A DNA stretch of 64,000 bases from Pseudomonadota bacterium (lineage in GTDB: Bacteria; Pseudomonadota; Alphaproteobacteria; Sphingomonadales; Sphingomonadaceae), in contig JAEXFD010000054.1 of the NCBI GenBank assembly GCA_023400405.1, positions 1 to 64,000 of the forward strand, in the 5' to 3' direction. Below are positions 34,537 through 42,564 of the stretch, piece after piece; within the stretch, counting starts at the first letter, position 1; each line of letters begins with the position of its first letter. A program made the translations under genes and the position numbers. The notes beneath the pieces were generated by a model. It was not told the origin of the DNA and searched no databases. It saw nothing but the letters and a program-made list of their open reading frames with translations.

Positions 34537-34986
34537 ATGTCCCTTCGTTTCCTGATCCCGCTCGGCGCGCTCGCCGCGCTTTCGGCCTGTGGTGGCGCGC
34601 CCGAACAGGCAGTGCCGACACCGGCCGCGACCTTCGAAAGCGAAGTCGTCCCGCCGGCGGACAATGCCGCGCCGGCTGTCGAAGTGGCCGGCGGAAAGCC
34701 CGCCGCCTTCGCCCAGTGCGCCGTTTGCCACTCGGTCGAAAAGGGCGGCAAGGCGATCGTCGGGCCGGACCTGTGGGGCGTGGTCGGCAGCGCGGCGGGG
34801 AGCCGTCCAGGCTTCACTTATTCGGATCCGCTCAAGGCCGCCGGCCTGACGTGGGACGCCGCGACGCTCGACAAATGGCTGACCAACCCGGCCAAGCTCG
34901 TCCCCGGCACCAAGATGGCCTTTCCCGGCCAGCCCGATGCCGCCAAGCGCCAGGCGATCATCGATTACCTGACGACGCTTAAATAG
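34537..34986 (+). CDS. Lipoprotein cytochrome c, class I
   Basis: A 149-residue membrane-anchored cytochrome c. The lipobox LSAC puts the lipidated cysteine at C18, followed by an Ala/Pro linker to about residue 50. The haem site is CAVCH (61-65) and the axial methionine is about M127 in GTKMAFPG. YLTTL closes the C-terminal helix. It resembles c552/c2-type carriers that shuttle electrons to a terminal oxidase. It lies 77 bases after alaS with its own GGAGG ribosome binding site. Confidence 0.92.
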   Translation: MSLRFLIPLGALAALSACGGAPEQAVPTPAATFESEVVPPADNAAPAVEVAGGKPAAFAQCAVCHSVEKGGKAIVGPDLWGVVGSAAGSRPGFTYSDPLKAAGLTWDAATLDKWLTNPAKLVPGTKMAFPGQPDAAKRQAIIDYLTTLK

Positions 34987-35055
34987 GCGTCGTTACGCGC
35001 CTCTCGGCGCATTGCGGTGCGGCCTCGAAATGCGCTTAGCGCACTCGAACAGCCC

Positions 35056-35568
35056 TCAGAGCCCGAGGGCGTAACCGTCCTCGGGCTTCACCCAGATTGC
35101 CCGCTGGTTCATCGTGCCCTGCGGCTGTCCGTCGATCGTCACTTCGCCGATCACCCGGTCGCCATCCGGCCGGTCGCGATAGCAGCGCTTGTGCCCGGCA
35201 AGCGGCTGCAGCGCGAGCATGAGCTGCTGGCGGATCTGGCTCTCGACTGCCGGCACCAGCGGCGCGCCGTCCTTGCTGAGCTTGCCGGCCGTGAAATCGG
35301 CCGGGCGGACCGTGGCGCACACGGCGCCGTCCTCGACCTGGCCGGCGAGCTTGTATTCGATGGCGATCAGCGGCTCGGTCTGCACCACCCCGCGCACGAC
35401 CGCGTCATAGCGGCCGTCGGGCTGGACCGTGTACTGCACGATGGTCCCGCAGCTGTGCGCCCGGACGTCGGGCGCGATGCAGCGCAGCTTGCCCTGGCGG
35501 GCCGGGGCGAGCGGATCGGCGTCCTGCGGCGCAGGCGCGGCCAGGGCGAGCAACAGCGAGGCGAGCAT
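35056..35568 (-). CDS. Secreted protein of unknown function, paralogue B
   Basis: Not a named family. A 170-residue protein with a signal peptide (MLASLLLALAAPAP) and four cysteines in the mature part. It shares its order of blocks with the preceding gene: ADPLAPAR-x-GKL-x-CI-x-P near the start, a middle PLIAIEYK segment, LAGHK-x-C and a final AIWVKPEDGY. The two are adjacent (4-base gap) tandem duplicates, so this one is the downstream member of a two-gene operon. Periplasmic location is inferred. Confidence 0.7.
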   Translation of the reverse strand: MLASLLLALAAPAPQDADPLAPARQGKLRCIAPDVRAHSCGTIVQYTVQPDGRYDAVVRGVVQTEPLIAIEYKLAGQVEDGAVCATVRPADFTAGKLSKDGAPLVPAVESQIRQQLMLALQPLAGHKRCYRDRPDGDRVIGEVTIDGQPQGTMNQRAIWVKPEDGYALGL

Positions 35569-35572
35569 CGGC

Positions 35573-36082
35573 TTACGGCGCCACCTTGTAGCCGGCGTCC
35601 GGCTTCACCCACAGCATCTTCTGCGTGAGGTCGGGCCGTGCGGTACCGTCGAGCGTGACTTCCGCGAGAATCAGGTCACCCTCCGGCTTTTGCGCGATAC
35701 AGGCCTTCTTGCCCGCGAGCGGCGCGATCGCGCCGAGCAGCTGGGTCCTGATCGTCCCAGCGATCTCTTCGGCCATCGCCGCGCCGTCCATGGTGAAGGT
35801 CGCCGCTTCATAGTCGGCCTTGTCCAGCGTCCCGCAGGTCAGCTCCCCTTCGGCCTTGCCCTTGCCCTTGACCTCCATGATGATCAGCGGCTGCGGATTG
35901 ATCACGGTGCGCGTCACCGTCTGGTAGCTGCCGTCTGCCGCGACCGTGAAGGTCCCCATCGCCTGGCAGGTCTTCGCCGCGACATTCGGGTTGATGCACT
36001 GGAGCTGCCCCGCGCGGGCGGGAGCGAGCGGGTCCGCAGCCGCCGCAGCGGGGGATGCCAGAATCAACAGGCTGAGCAACAT
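35573..36082 (-). CDS. Secreted protein of unknown function, paralogue A
   Basis: A 169-residue exported protein: signal peptide MLLSLLILASPAAAA, then ADPLAPARAGQLQCINPNV, PLIIMEVK, LAGKKAC and MLWVKPDAGY, matching its neighbour block by block. Four cysteines lie at equivalent places. The start at 36082 was chosen over an in-frame ATG at 36109 because GGAG lies nine bases upstream and because the neighbour begins the same way. Function unknown. Confidence 0.7.
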   Translation of the reverse strand: MLLSLLILASPAAAAADPLAPARAGQLQCINPNVAAKTCQAMGTFTVAADGSYQTVTRTVINPQPLIIMEVKGKGKAEGELTCGTLDKADYEAATFTMDGAAMAEEIAGTIRTQLLGAIAPLAGKKACIAQKPEGDLILAEVTLDGTARPDLTQKMLWVKPDAGYKVAP

Positions 36083-36161
36083 GTTCGCAATCTCCAAGAG
36101 TTGCGCCATGGATGCGCCCGGCGCAGCGGCCGGGCAAGCGCAATCGTTCGCGAACGGTCGC

Positions 36162-37943
36162 TCAGCCGGCCTCGGCCTTGTCCGCCCGCATCCGGCGCAG
36201 GCGCGGCTCGCGGTCCATGCCCGCGCTTTCCTTGATCTCCTTGCGCATCTCGTCGCGCTTCTCGTGGATCGATGCGATCACCGGCCCCACCGCGAGGCCC
36301 AGATCGACCAGCACCACCTCGGATAGCTGTAGAGAGCTCTCAAGCGCCTCGGGCACCGCTTCGCTCACGCCAGCGCGGTAAAGCTCGGCCGCATGGGCGG
36401 CGTCGCGGGCGCGGGCGATGATCGGCAGCTCGGGGACCCATCCGCGCACCCGCTTGGTCAGCCGCACGGTGAGCACCGGATCGTCCATCGTGAGCACCAG
36501 CGCCTTGGCGCGGCCGAGATTGAGCTGGTCGACCAGTTCGCTGCGTGTCACGTCGCCGAACAGCACCGTATAGCCCTGCCGGCGCGCGGCGTTCACATTG
36601 TCGATATCGGCATCGACGCCGATATAGGGCCGGTCGTGCCGGCGCAGCATGTCGGCGACGATCCGGCCAACCCGGCCGAAGCCGATGATCACCGTGCCCG
36701 CACTCGCTTGCTCGATCGCCGTATCGGGCACGTCTTCCCCCCGGCGCTGCTCGATCCGCCGCGCGGCGAACTGGCCGGCCTTGGCCAGCAGGGGTGTGGC
36801 TGTCAGTCCGATCGCAGTGACCGTGGTCCAGAAGGCCGCGGTGGGGCCGCTGATCAGCCCCGCGGCGCCCGCCACGCCAAGCACGATCAGCGTCGTCTCG
36901 GAAGGGCTCGCCATCAACACCCCGGCCTCCGCCGCCGTCCCCATGCGAGCACCGGAAAGCTTGAGCAGGCCGGTGGTGACGCTCACCTTGACCAGCAGCA
37001 CCAGCGCCAGCGCGCCGAGCAGGGGCGCCCAATGCGCGAGCACGAAGGCAAGGTCGATCCGCATACCCACGGTGATCAGGAACACGCCGAGCGCCAGGCC
37101 CTGGAACGGCGCAGTGATCGCTTCGACCTCGCCATGATATTCGGTCTCGGCGATCAGCAGCCCTGCGATCAGTGCGCCGACGATCGGGGAAAGGCCTGCG
37201 GCGGTCGTCGCGAGGCTCGCGACGATCACGACGAGCAGGCTTGCGGCGAGGAACAGTTCGGGACTTTTGGTTCGCGCCGCCTGGGCGAACATGCGCGGCA
37301 GCAGGAAGCGCCCGCCGACGAACAGGATCGCAACGGTGACGATCCCGATCCCGAGCGTGCTGACCAGCTTCATCCAGCCGGCGTCGCTGCCTGCCGCAGG
37401 AGCGAGCGCGCCGAGCATGAAGATGATCGGCACCAGCGCCAGGTCTTCGAACAGCAGCATCGCGAAGGCAGATCGCCCGAGCGCGCTGGTCGTCCCGGCG
37501 ATCGGCAGGACGAGCGCGGTCGAGGAGAGGGCCAGCGCGAGGCCAAGTCCGATCGCGCCCCCGGCGCTGAGGCCGGTGAGGTAGAGCACCGCCCCCAGGA
37601 TCAGGCCGGACAGGAGCAACTCCGCGGCACCGACGCCGAAGACCAGCGTCCGCATCGCCCAGAGCCGGCGGAAGGAAAGCTCCAGCCCGATGGTGAACAG
37701 CAGCAGGATGATGCCGAATTCGGCGAAGGGCTCGATCGCGTGCGCGTCGGAAATGGTGAGGTAATAGAGCCAGGGATGCTTGGCGACGAGCGTGCCGAGC
37801 CCGAACGGGCCGACCAGCGCACCGACAAGGATGAAGCCGATCACCGGGCTGATCCGGAAGCGCGCGAACGCCGGGATCACGAGCCCTGCGGCGCCAAGGA
37901 TGACGAGCGTGTCCGAGAGCCCGCTATTGCCGATGTTCAGCAT
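36162..37943 (-). CDS. Kef-type cation:proton antiporter with TrkA-N domain
   Basis: A 593-residue monovalent cation:proton antiporter-2 protein. About 12 membrane segments fill residues 5-385 (ISPVIGFILVGALVGPFGLG, FGIILLLFTIGLELSFRRLW). They are followed by a RCK/TrkA-N domain with the nucleotide loop VIIGFGRVGRIVADML (about 415-430) and a charged C-terminal tail. It most likely exports potassium in exchange for protons, as KefB/KefC do. The glutathione-adduct control known for KefC cannot be judged here. No KefF/KefG partner is adjacent. Confidence 0.9.
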   Translation of the reverse strand: MLNIGNSGLSDTLVILGAAGLVIPAFARFRISPVIGFILVGALVGPFGLGTLVAKHPWLYYLTISDAHAIEPFAEFGIILLLFTIGLELSFRRLWAMRTLVFGVGAAELLLSGLILGAVLYLTGLSAGGAIGLGLALALSSTALVLPIAGTTSALGRSAFAMLLFEDLALVPIIFMLGALAPAAGSDAGWMKLVSTLGIGIVTVAILFVGGRFLLPRMFAQAARTKSPELFLAASLLVVIVASLATTAAGLSPIVGALIAGLLIAETEYHGEVEAITAPFQGLALGVFLITVGMRIDLAFVLAHWAPLLGALALVLLVKVSVTTGLLKLSGARMGTAAEAGVLMASPSETTLIVLGVAGAAGLISGPTAAFWTTVTAIGLTATPLLAKAGQFAARRIEQRRGEDVPDTAIEQASAGTVIIGFGRVGRIVADMLRRHDRPYIGVDADIDNVNAARRQGYTVLFGDVTRSELVDQLNLGRAKALVLTMDDPVLTVRLTKRVRGWVPELPIIARARDAAHAAELYRAGVSEAVPEALESSLQLSEVVLVDLGLAVGPVIASIHEKRDEMRKEIKESAGMDREPRLRRMRADKAEAG

Positions 37944-38118
37944 CCGCTGCGGCTCCGGATCGGTCGGACGCGGACATCAGCGGCGGGAAGGGCAGGGATC
38001 ATGCCCCAAAAGGCAGCATGAGGGCGGCTTTTGCAACCCTTGCCGGGCCCTTCGGGGAAATAACGGCGCGAACGGACGCCCCGGCGAACGCAGGGACGCC
38101 CGTCACGCTGGGCCTGGC

Positions 38119-39339
38119 TTATTTCCAGGCGCCCATTGCGGCTTCGAGGTTGACGCGGATCGCTTCGAAGAACTGCTCGGTGGTCATCCAGGCCTGTTCC
38201 GGCCCGATCAGCAGCGCGAGGTCCTTGGTCATCTTGCCGCTCTCGACGGTCTCGATGCAGACCTTCTCCAGCGTCTCGGCGAAGCGGGTCACGTCCGGAG
38301 TGTTGTCGAACTTGCCGCGATATTTGAGGCCGCCCGTCCAGGCGAAGATCGACGCGATCGGGTTGGTCGAGGTCGCCTTGCCCTGCTGGTGCTGGCGATA
38401 GTGGCGGGTGACGGTGCCGTGCGCCGCTTCCGCCTCGATGGTCTTGCCGTCCGGGGTCATCAGCACCGAGGTCATCAGCCCGAGCGAGCCGAAGCCCTGC
38501 GCGACCTGGTCCGACTGGACGTCGCCGTCATAGTTCTTGCAGGCCCAGACGAACTCGCCATGCCACTTGAGCGCGCTGGCGACCATGTCGTCGATCAGGC
38601 GGTGCTCATAGACGATGCCGGCGGCCTGGAACTGGTCCTTGAACTCGGTCTCGAATACTTCGGCGAAGATGTCCTTGAAGCGCCCGTCATAGGCCTTGAG
38701 GATCGTGTTCTTGGTCGAGAGGTACAGCGGCCAGCCGCGGCCGAGCGCGTAGTTCATGCTGGCGCGGGCGAAGTCGGTGATCGACTCGTCGAGATTGTAC
38801 ATCCCCATCGCCACGCCGGCGGCGGGGAAATCGAACACGTCGTGCTCGATCACGTCGCCATTCTCGCCTTCCCACTTCATGGTGAGCTTGCCCTTGCCGG
38901 GCACCTTGAAGTCGGTCGCCTTGTACTGGTCGCCGAACGCATGGCGGCCGACGACGATCGGCTTGGTCCAGCCCGGGATCAGCCGCGGCACGTTCGAGAT
39001 CACGATCGGCTCGCGGAAGATCACGCCGCCCAGGATGTTGCGGATCGTGCCGTTGGGCGACTTCCACATCTTCTTGAGATTGAATTCCTCGACGCGCGCC
39101 TCGTCGGGGGTGATCGTGGCGCACTTCACGCCGACGCCATACTGCTTGATGGCATTCGCCGAATCGACCGTGATCTGGTCGTTGGTCTCGTCGCGCTTCT
39201 CGACCGAGAGGTCGTAATATTTGAGATCGATGTCGAGATAGGGGAGGATCAGGCGCTCGCGGATCCACTGCCAGATGATCCGCGTCATCTCGTCGCCGTC
39301 GATCTCCACGACGGGCGTTGCAACCTTGATCTTCGCCAT
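38119..39339 (-). CDS. icd: NADP-dependent isocitrate dehydrogenase
   Basis: A 406-residue homodimeric IDH of the eukaryote-like type (no E. coli-type phosphorylated serine loop). It starts MAKIKVATPVVEIDGDEMTRIIW. Substrate and metal motifs include SPNGTIRNILGGVIFREP (serine and arginines) and YDGDVQSDQVAQGFGSLGLM (aspartates). AHGTVTRHYRQHQQGKATSTNP binds NADP and isocitrate. The start at 39339 is set by conservation. Central step of the TCA cycle, producing NADPH. Confidence 0.96.
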   Translation of the reverse strand: MAKIKVATPVVEIDGDEMTRIIWQWIRERLILPYLDIDLKYYDLSVEKRDETNDQITVDSANAIKQYGVGVKCATITPDEARVEEFNLKKMWKSPNGTIRNILGGVIFREPIVISNVPRLIPGWTKPIVVGRHAFGDQYKATDFKVPGKGKLTMKWEGENGDVIEHDVFDFPAAGVAMGMYNLDESITDFARASMNYALGRGWPLYLSTKNTILKAYDGRFKDIFAEVFETEFKDQFQAAGIVYEHRLIDDMVASALKWHGEFVWACKNYDGDVQSDQVAQGFGSLGLMTSVLMTPDGKTIEAEAAHGTVTRHYRQHQQGKATSTNPIASIFAWTGGLKYRGKFDNTPDVTRFAETLEKVCIETVESGKMTKDLALLIGPEQAWMTTEQFFEAIRVNLEAAMGAWK

Positions 39340-39415
39340 GCTCGCTATCCTCTTGAGACTGGGTTTGGCCGAGCGTCTAGGAGGATGGGGGGAGGGGATC
39401 AAGCGCCGCGGCGGT

Positions 39416-40030
39416 TCATTCCTTCCAGGCCCACCAGAGCTGCGCCGGCGGGATGTTGATCCACTCCATCTCGTGATCGATGTGCTGCCAGTGCGGGGTC
39501 AGAAAGTTCTTCACGCGCGGATTATATTGATAGACGAGGAACGCGCCGCCGGGCCGAAGCACCTCTTGGGTCGCCTTGGCAATCGCATCGCCCACGCCCG
39601 GCGGGAGCGTCGAAAAGGGCAGGCCGGAAGCGATGTAGTCGGCATGGTCGAAGCCGTGATCGGTGATGATCTTTCGTACGTCCGCGGCCGAGCCGTTGAT
39701 CGCGATCAGTCGCGAATCGCCGATCGTCGCGTCGAGATAGGCGATGAATTCCGGATTGGTATCGATCACGATCAGCTTGGCGTCGGGCGCGAGGCGCTCG
39801 AGGATCGGCCGCGTGAAGGTACCGACGCCGGGCCCATATTCCACGAACAGCTTGCAGTTCGCCCAATCGACGGGCCGCAGCATGCGGCGAACCAGCGTCT
39901 GCGAAGACGACGCCACGGCGCCGACCATCACCGGGTGCTTGAAGAACCCCCTGAGGAACATCATCCAGGGCGAGGGAACGCCCGCTGCGCGACGACGGGC
40001 ACGCGCCTCAGCGGCAGTGGATGCGGGCAT
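39416..40030 (-). CDS. SAM-dependent methyltransferase, PmtA-like
   Basis: A 204-residue class I methyltransferase of the phospholipid N-methyltransferase type. The N-terminal amphipathic segment (PWMMFLRGFFKHPVMVGAVASSSQ, about 22-45) is typical of PmtA-like enzymes. The SAM motif is VEYGPGVGTFTRPIL (about 64-78), and a later YIASGLPFSTLP fits motif IV. In alphaproteobacteria such enzymes methylate phosphatidylethanolamine towards phosphatidylcholine. Nearby psd and pssA make its substrate, which strengthens the call. A ribosomal RNA dimethylase relative is less likely. Confidence 0.7.
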   Translation of the reverse strand: MPASTAAEARARRRAAGVPSPWMMFLRGFFKHPVMVGAVASSSQTLVRRMLRPVDWANCKLFVEYGPGVGTFTRPILERLAPDAKLIVIDTNPEFIAYLDATIGDSRLIAINGSAADVRKIITDHGFDHADYIASGLPFSTLPPGVGDAIAKATQEVLRPGGAFLVYQYNPRVKNFLTPHWQHIDHEMEWINIPPAQLWWAWKE

Positions 40031-40186
40031 GATCTTCCTTATGACAAGTTCGGGACAGCCTCTGGCCAATTGGCCAAATCGAGCGAACTTGCAAGCATCT
40101 GGGTTGCTTTTGCGATGAGCGGCGGCGTTCATCCCTGGTGAAGCTGGGCAATGCGAGAACGTCGCAAGCCCCTTGGGAGGAAAGCG

Positions 40187-40576
40187 ATGTTCCCGATCCT
40201 GCTCGCTCTCAGCCTGCTGCAGCAACAGCGCCCGCCCGACCTCGCGCGACCCGAGCCGATATCGGGTGAGCGGCCGCGTCCGATCGCCGATGCCGCCATT
40301 CTCGCCTTCGTTCGCACCCCGTTCGATCCGATGAGCGACCCCGGCAAATGGCGGCACGTCCTGGGCACTCAGCACGGGGTACCGGTGGTCGTGAGCTATG
40401 TCTGTTCGGACCTGTGCCCGCAATATACGCGCCGCATCGTGCGCTACAACGTCGCGGCCGGGCTCGCGTGCGATCGGATCGGCGGCATCTCCAGGGACTT
40501 GATCGTGCCCAAGGGAATCGGTGCCGGCCCGCGGCGCTATTGCATTCCCGCGATCACCGAGCCCTGGCAGAAGTGA
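40187..40576 (+). CDS. Exported hypothetical protein, 129 residues
   Basis: Not recognised. The product begins MFPILLALSLLQQQ, a short signal-like segment, then PDLARPEPISG. Three cysteines (YVCSDLCPQYTRR and RRYCIPAI) are evenly placed for disulfides or metal binding. The start at 40187 has an excellent GGGAGGAAAG ribosome binding site; an in-frame ATG at 40151 lacks one. It sits between the divergent methyltransferase and psd, and may be co-transcribed with psd. Confidence 0.6.
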   Translation: MFPILLALSLLQQQRPPDLARPEPISGERPRPIADAAILAFVRTPFDPMSDPGKWRHVLGTQHGVPVVVSYVCSDLCPQYTRRIVRYNVAAGLACDRIGGISRDLIVPKGIGAGPRRYCIPAITEPWQK

Positions 40577-40630
40577 ACCCAAGCCGCCGCGCGCGTTGTG
40601 TTGCGGCGGGGCTCCGGGTAGAGCGGCATC

Positions 40631-41359
40631 ATGGCATCGCTAGACACGCCGCCCCTCGGCACCTCCACCGTGAAGTGGCGCTTCCCAGACATTCATCCCG
40701 AAGGCCGCAAATATGTCGCGATCGCCGCGGCGATCGCGCTGGTCAGCCTGTTCGTCTGGGATTTCATCACCTGGCCGCTGGTGTTCCTCACCTTCGGCGT
40801 CGCCGCCTTCTTCCGCGATCCGATCCGCGTGACGCCCCAGGGCGAAGGGCTGATCGTGGCGCCGGCCGACGGCTTGGTGACCATGATCCAGCGCGTCGAA
40901 CTCCCGCCCGAGCTGCGCGGGGCGCAGGCGCTGGGGGATCAGGCGATGGTGCGGGTGTCGATCTTCATGAGCGTGTTCGACGTGCACATCAATCGCACCC
41001 CGATCACCGGCACGATTCGCCACGTCATCTATATTTCGGGCCGCTTCCTCAATGCCGATTTAGACAAGGCGAGCGAGGAGAACGAGCGCCAGCACATCAT
41101 CGTCGAGGACCGCCACGGCCTGCGCATCGGCTTTACCCAGATCGCCGGCCTCGTCGCCCGCCGCATCGTGAGCTTCGTCAAGCCGGGCGACATGGTGGTT
41201 TCTGGCCAGCGCGTCGGGCTGATCCGCTTCGGTAGCCGGGTCGATGTGTTCCTGCCCGACGATTTCGGCTGCCAGGTCGCACTCGGCCAGCGCACCGTCG
41301 CCGGCGAGACGGTGATCGGCCGCAGGCGCATGCCCGACGTGCTCGGCGTTTCCCAATAA
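40631..41359 (+). CDS. psd: Phosphatidylserine decarboxylase proenzyme
   Basis: A 242-residue short-type PSD that decarboxylates phosphatidylserine to phosphatidylethanolamine in the inner membrane. A hydrophobic anchor lies at residues 30-60. The proenzyme self-cleavage site is the G-S of RFGSRVDVFLP (about 199-209), generating the pyruvoyl group. FMSVFDVHINRTPITG (about 115-130) is the catalytic Asp-His block. pssA follows two bases after the stop, so the two successive steps of phosphatidylethanolamine synthesis are in one operon. Confidence 0.95.
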   Translation: MASLDTPPLGTSTVKWRFPDIHPEGRKYVAIAAAIALVSLFVWDFITWPLVFLTFGVAAFFRDPIRVTPQGEGLIVAPADGLVTMIQRVELPPELRGAQALGDQAMVRVSIFMSVFDVHINRTPITGTIRHVIYISGRFLNADLDKASEENERQHIIVEDRHGLRIGFTQIAGLVARRIVSFVKPGDMVVSGQRVGLIRFGSRVDVFLPDDFGCQVALGQRTVAGETVIGRRRMPDVLGVSQ

Positions 41360-41361
41360 GC

Positions 41362-42198
41362 ATGGCGCGACCGCCCCGCATGCGACCGCCGTCGCTGCGC
41401 CCGCGGCGGCGGCGCATGGGTGATCGCGGCATCCCCTTGCGCGCCATCGCACCCAACACGGTGACAGCCCTGGCATTGTGCTCAGGGCTCACGGCGATCC
41501 GCTTCGCCATCGAGGCGAAGTGGGAACTCGCGGTGCTGATGGTGCTGATCGCCGGGCTGCTCGACGGCATCGACGGCAAGATCGCCCGGCTGGTGCGCGG
41601 CGAGAGCCGGTTCGGCGCCGAGCTGGACAGCCTGTCGGACGCGATCTCCTTCGGAGTCGCCCCGGCGCTGATCCTCTACCTCTGGTCCCTTCAGGCGATC
41701 GGGCGGTTGGGCTGGATGCTGGCGCTAGTCCATGCGCTGTTCTGCGCGCTGCGGCTTGCCCGCTTCAACGCGGCGATCGACCGCGAGGACCAGCCGCACA
41801 AGTCCGCAGGGTTCCTGACCGGCGTGCCGGCACCGGCCGGCGCGGTGCTGGCGCTGCTGCCACTCTATCTCTGGCTCTCCACCGGCGAGGCGATCCTGCG
41901 CTCGCCGGCGGTCATCGCACCGTGGAGCGCGTTCATCGCGGTGCTGATGATTTCGAGCATCGCGACCTTCGCGCCGCACGTCCGGCTCAAGCAACGGATT
42001 CGCTTCGAGGCGATTGCCGTGCTCGTCGTGCTGGTGGCCGCGCTCGTGGCCGCGCCATGGCCGACGCTCGCGCTGGTCGCGGCGCTTTATCTCGTCTCCA
42101 TCCCGTTCAGCGTGAGAAGCTATCGCCAGATCAGGCGGCTTCGCGCACCCGGCGGGGCTCAGCGCGACGCGGCGCCGGCGACGACCAGCGAACCGTAA
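41362..42198 (+). CDS. pssA: CDP-diacylglycerol-serine O-phosphatidyltransferase
   Basis: A 278-residue membrane enzyme making phosphatidylserine from CDP-diacylglycerol and serine. The CDP-alcohol phosphotransferase signature D-G-x2-A-R-x8-G-x3-D-x3-D is seen in LLDGIDGKIARLVRGESRFGAELDSLSDAI (about 72-101). The product feeds the psd enzyme just upstream. Its 3' end overlaps the minus-strand SOS gene by about 68 bases. An N-terminal arginine-rich stretch (about 30 residues) precedes the first membrane helix, so the true start could be slightly downstream. Confidence 0.93.
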   Translation: MARPPRMRPPSLRPRRRRMGDRGIPLRAIAPNTVTALALCSGLTAIRFAIEAKWELAVLMVLIAGLLDGIDGKIARLVRGESRFGAELDSLSDAISFGVAPALILYLWSLQAIGRLGWMLALVHALFCALRLARFNAAIDREDQPHKSAGFLTGVPAPAGAVLALLPLYLWLSTGEAILRSPAVIAPWSAFIAVLMISSIATFAPHVRLKQRIRFEAIAVLVVLVAALVAAPWPTLALVAALYLVSIPFSVRSYRQIRRLRAPGGAQRDAAPATTSEP

Positions 42199-42349
42199 CC
42201 CGCGTCGGCGCGAGCACGAGCGGGGCAGGGGCGGCCGGCGCAAACAATGCCCGATAGCGATGGAGCTGAGGACGGACGCTGTTCACCAGCGACCAGATGG
42301 AAACGGCGAACGCAGTGCCGAACAGCAGAACGGTAAGCAGTGCAGTCAT
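42131..42349 (-). CDS. SOS-controlled small membrane protein (undescribed)
   Basis: Not recognised as a named family. The 72-residue product starts MTALLTVLLFGTAFAVSIWSL: one transmembrane helix (residues 2-22), then VNSVRPQLHRYRALF, an Ala/Pro linker and a strongly basic tail (APRRAEPRRVREAA). The ATG at 42349 has a GGGGAGCC ribosome binding site and overlaps the stop of a 26-codon upstream ORF as ATGA. It is read from a promoter with consensus -35 and 17-base spacing covered by two LexA boxes, so it should be induced by DNA damage. Its size and topology recall SOS division inhibitors such as Caulobacter SidA, but there is no sequence similarity that I can claim. Confidence 0.6.
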   Translation of the reverse strand: MTALLTVLLFGTAFAVSIWSLVNSVRPQLHRYRALFAPAAPAPLVLAPTRVTVRWSSPAPRRAEPRRVREAA

Positions 42350-42426
42350 TTTCTGGCTCCCCATACGCGCCACACACCGGCGGGAATCCACGATCCACAA
42401 CCGCTGGGTGGAGCCGGACGTTCCAT
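42346..42426 (-). CDS. 26-codon upstream ORF coupled to the SOS membrane protein
   Basis: ATG at 42426, preceded by an AGAAGG ribosome binding site at five bases, opens a 26-codon frame (MERPAPPSGCG...WGARK) whose TGA overlaps the ATG of the membrane protein gene by four bases. The peptide has three tryptophans and four arginines. It is either a translated leader that couples ribosomes into the next gene or a small protein in its own right. No homologue recognised. Confidence 0.45.
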   Translation of the reverse strand: MERPAPPSGCGSWIPAGVWRVWGARK

Positions 42427-42443
42427 GTGCGCCTTCTGAGCCG

Positions 42444-42472
42444 CTTATGTTCCGCTAACGTTCCCGTGTCAA
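42444..42472 (-). promoter_or_regulatory. Sigma70 promoter of the SOS small-protein gene
   Basis: Minus strand: -35 TTGACA (42472-42467, perfect consensus), 17-base spacer, -10 CATAAG (42449-42444, four of six). Predicted transcription start near 42437, giving a leader of about 11 bases before the upstream ORF. The spacer is filled by a LexA box. Confidence 0.7.
42449..42463 (-). promoter_or_regulatory. LexA box 1, in the promoter spacer
   Basis: GTTC-CGCTAAC-GTTC on the plus strand (GAAC-N7-GAAC on the minus strand), exact to the alphaproteobacterial LexA consensus. It lies between the -35 and -10 elements, where a bound repressor would exclude RNA polymerase. Confidence 0.8.
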
Positions 42473-42477
42473 GCGAT

Positions 42478-42492
42478 GTTCCGGCCTTGTTC
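42478..42492 (-). promoter_or_regulatory. LexA box 2, upstream of the -35
   Basis: GTTC-CGGCCTT-GTTC on the plus strand, a second exact match 29 bases from box 1 and five bases upstream of the -35. Two boxes suggest tight, cooperative repression. Confidence 0.75.
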
Positions 42493-42517
42493 CATTCGAG
42501 CGCCGTTCCCATATCGC

Positions 42518-42546
42518 TTGCATCGCGGAGGGCTTTCGACTAAGCG
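42518..42546 (+). promoter_or_regulatory. Candidate rpsB promoter
   Basis: TTGCAT (42518-42523) and TAAGCG (42541-42546) with 17-base spacing on the plus strand, divergent from the SOS promoter. The transcript would have a leader of roughly 90 bases before rpsB. Confidence 0.35.
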
Positions 42547-42564
42547 CGCCGCCTCAACCCGCAT

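Noticed and set aside
36144..36160. LexA-like GTTC-N7-GTCG near the Kef gene 3' end
   Set aside because: Second half-site is wrong and it lies downstream of the gene, not at a promoter.
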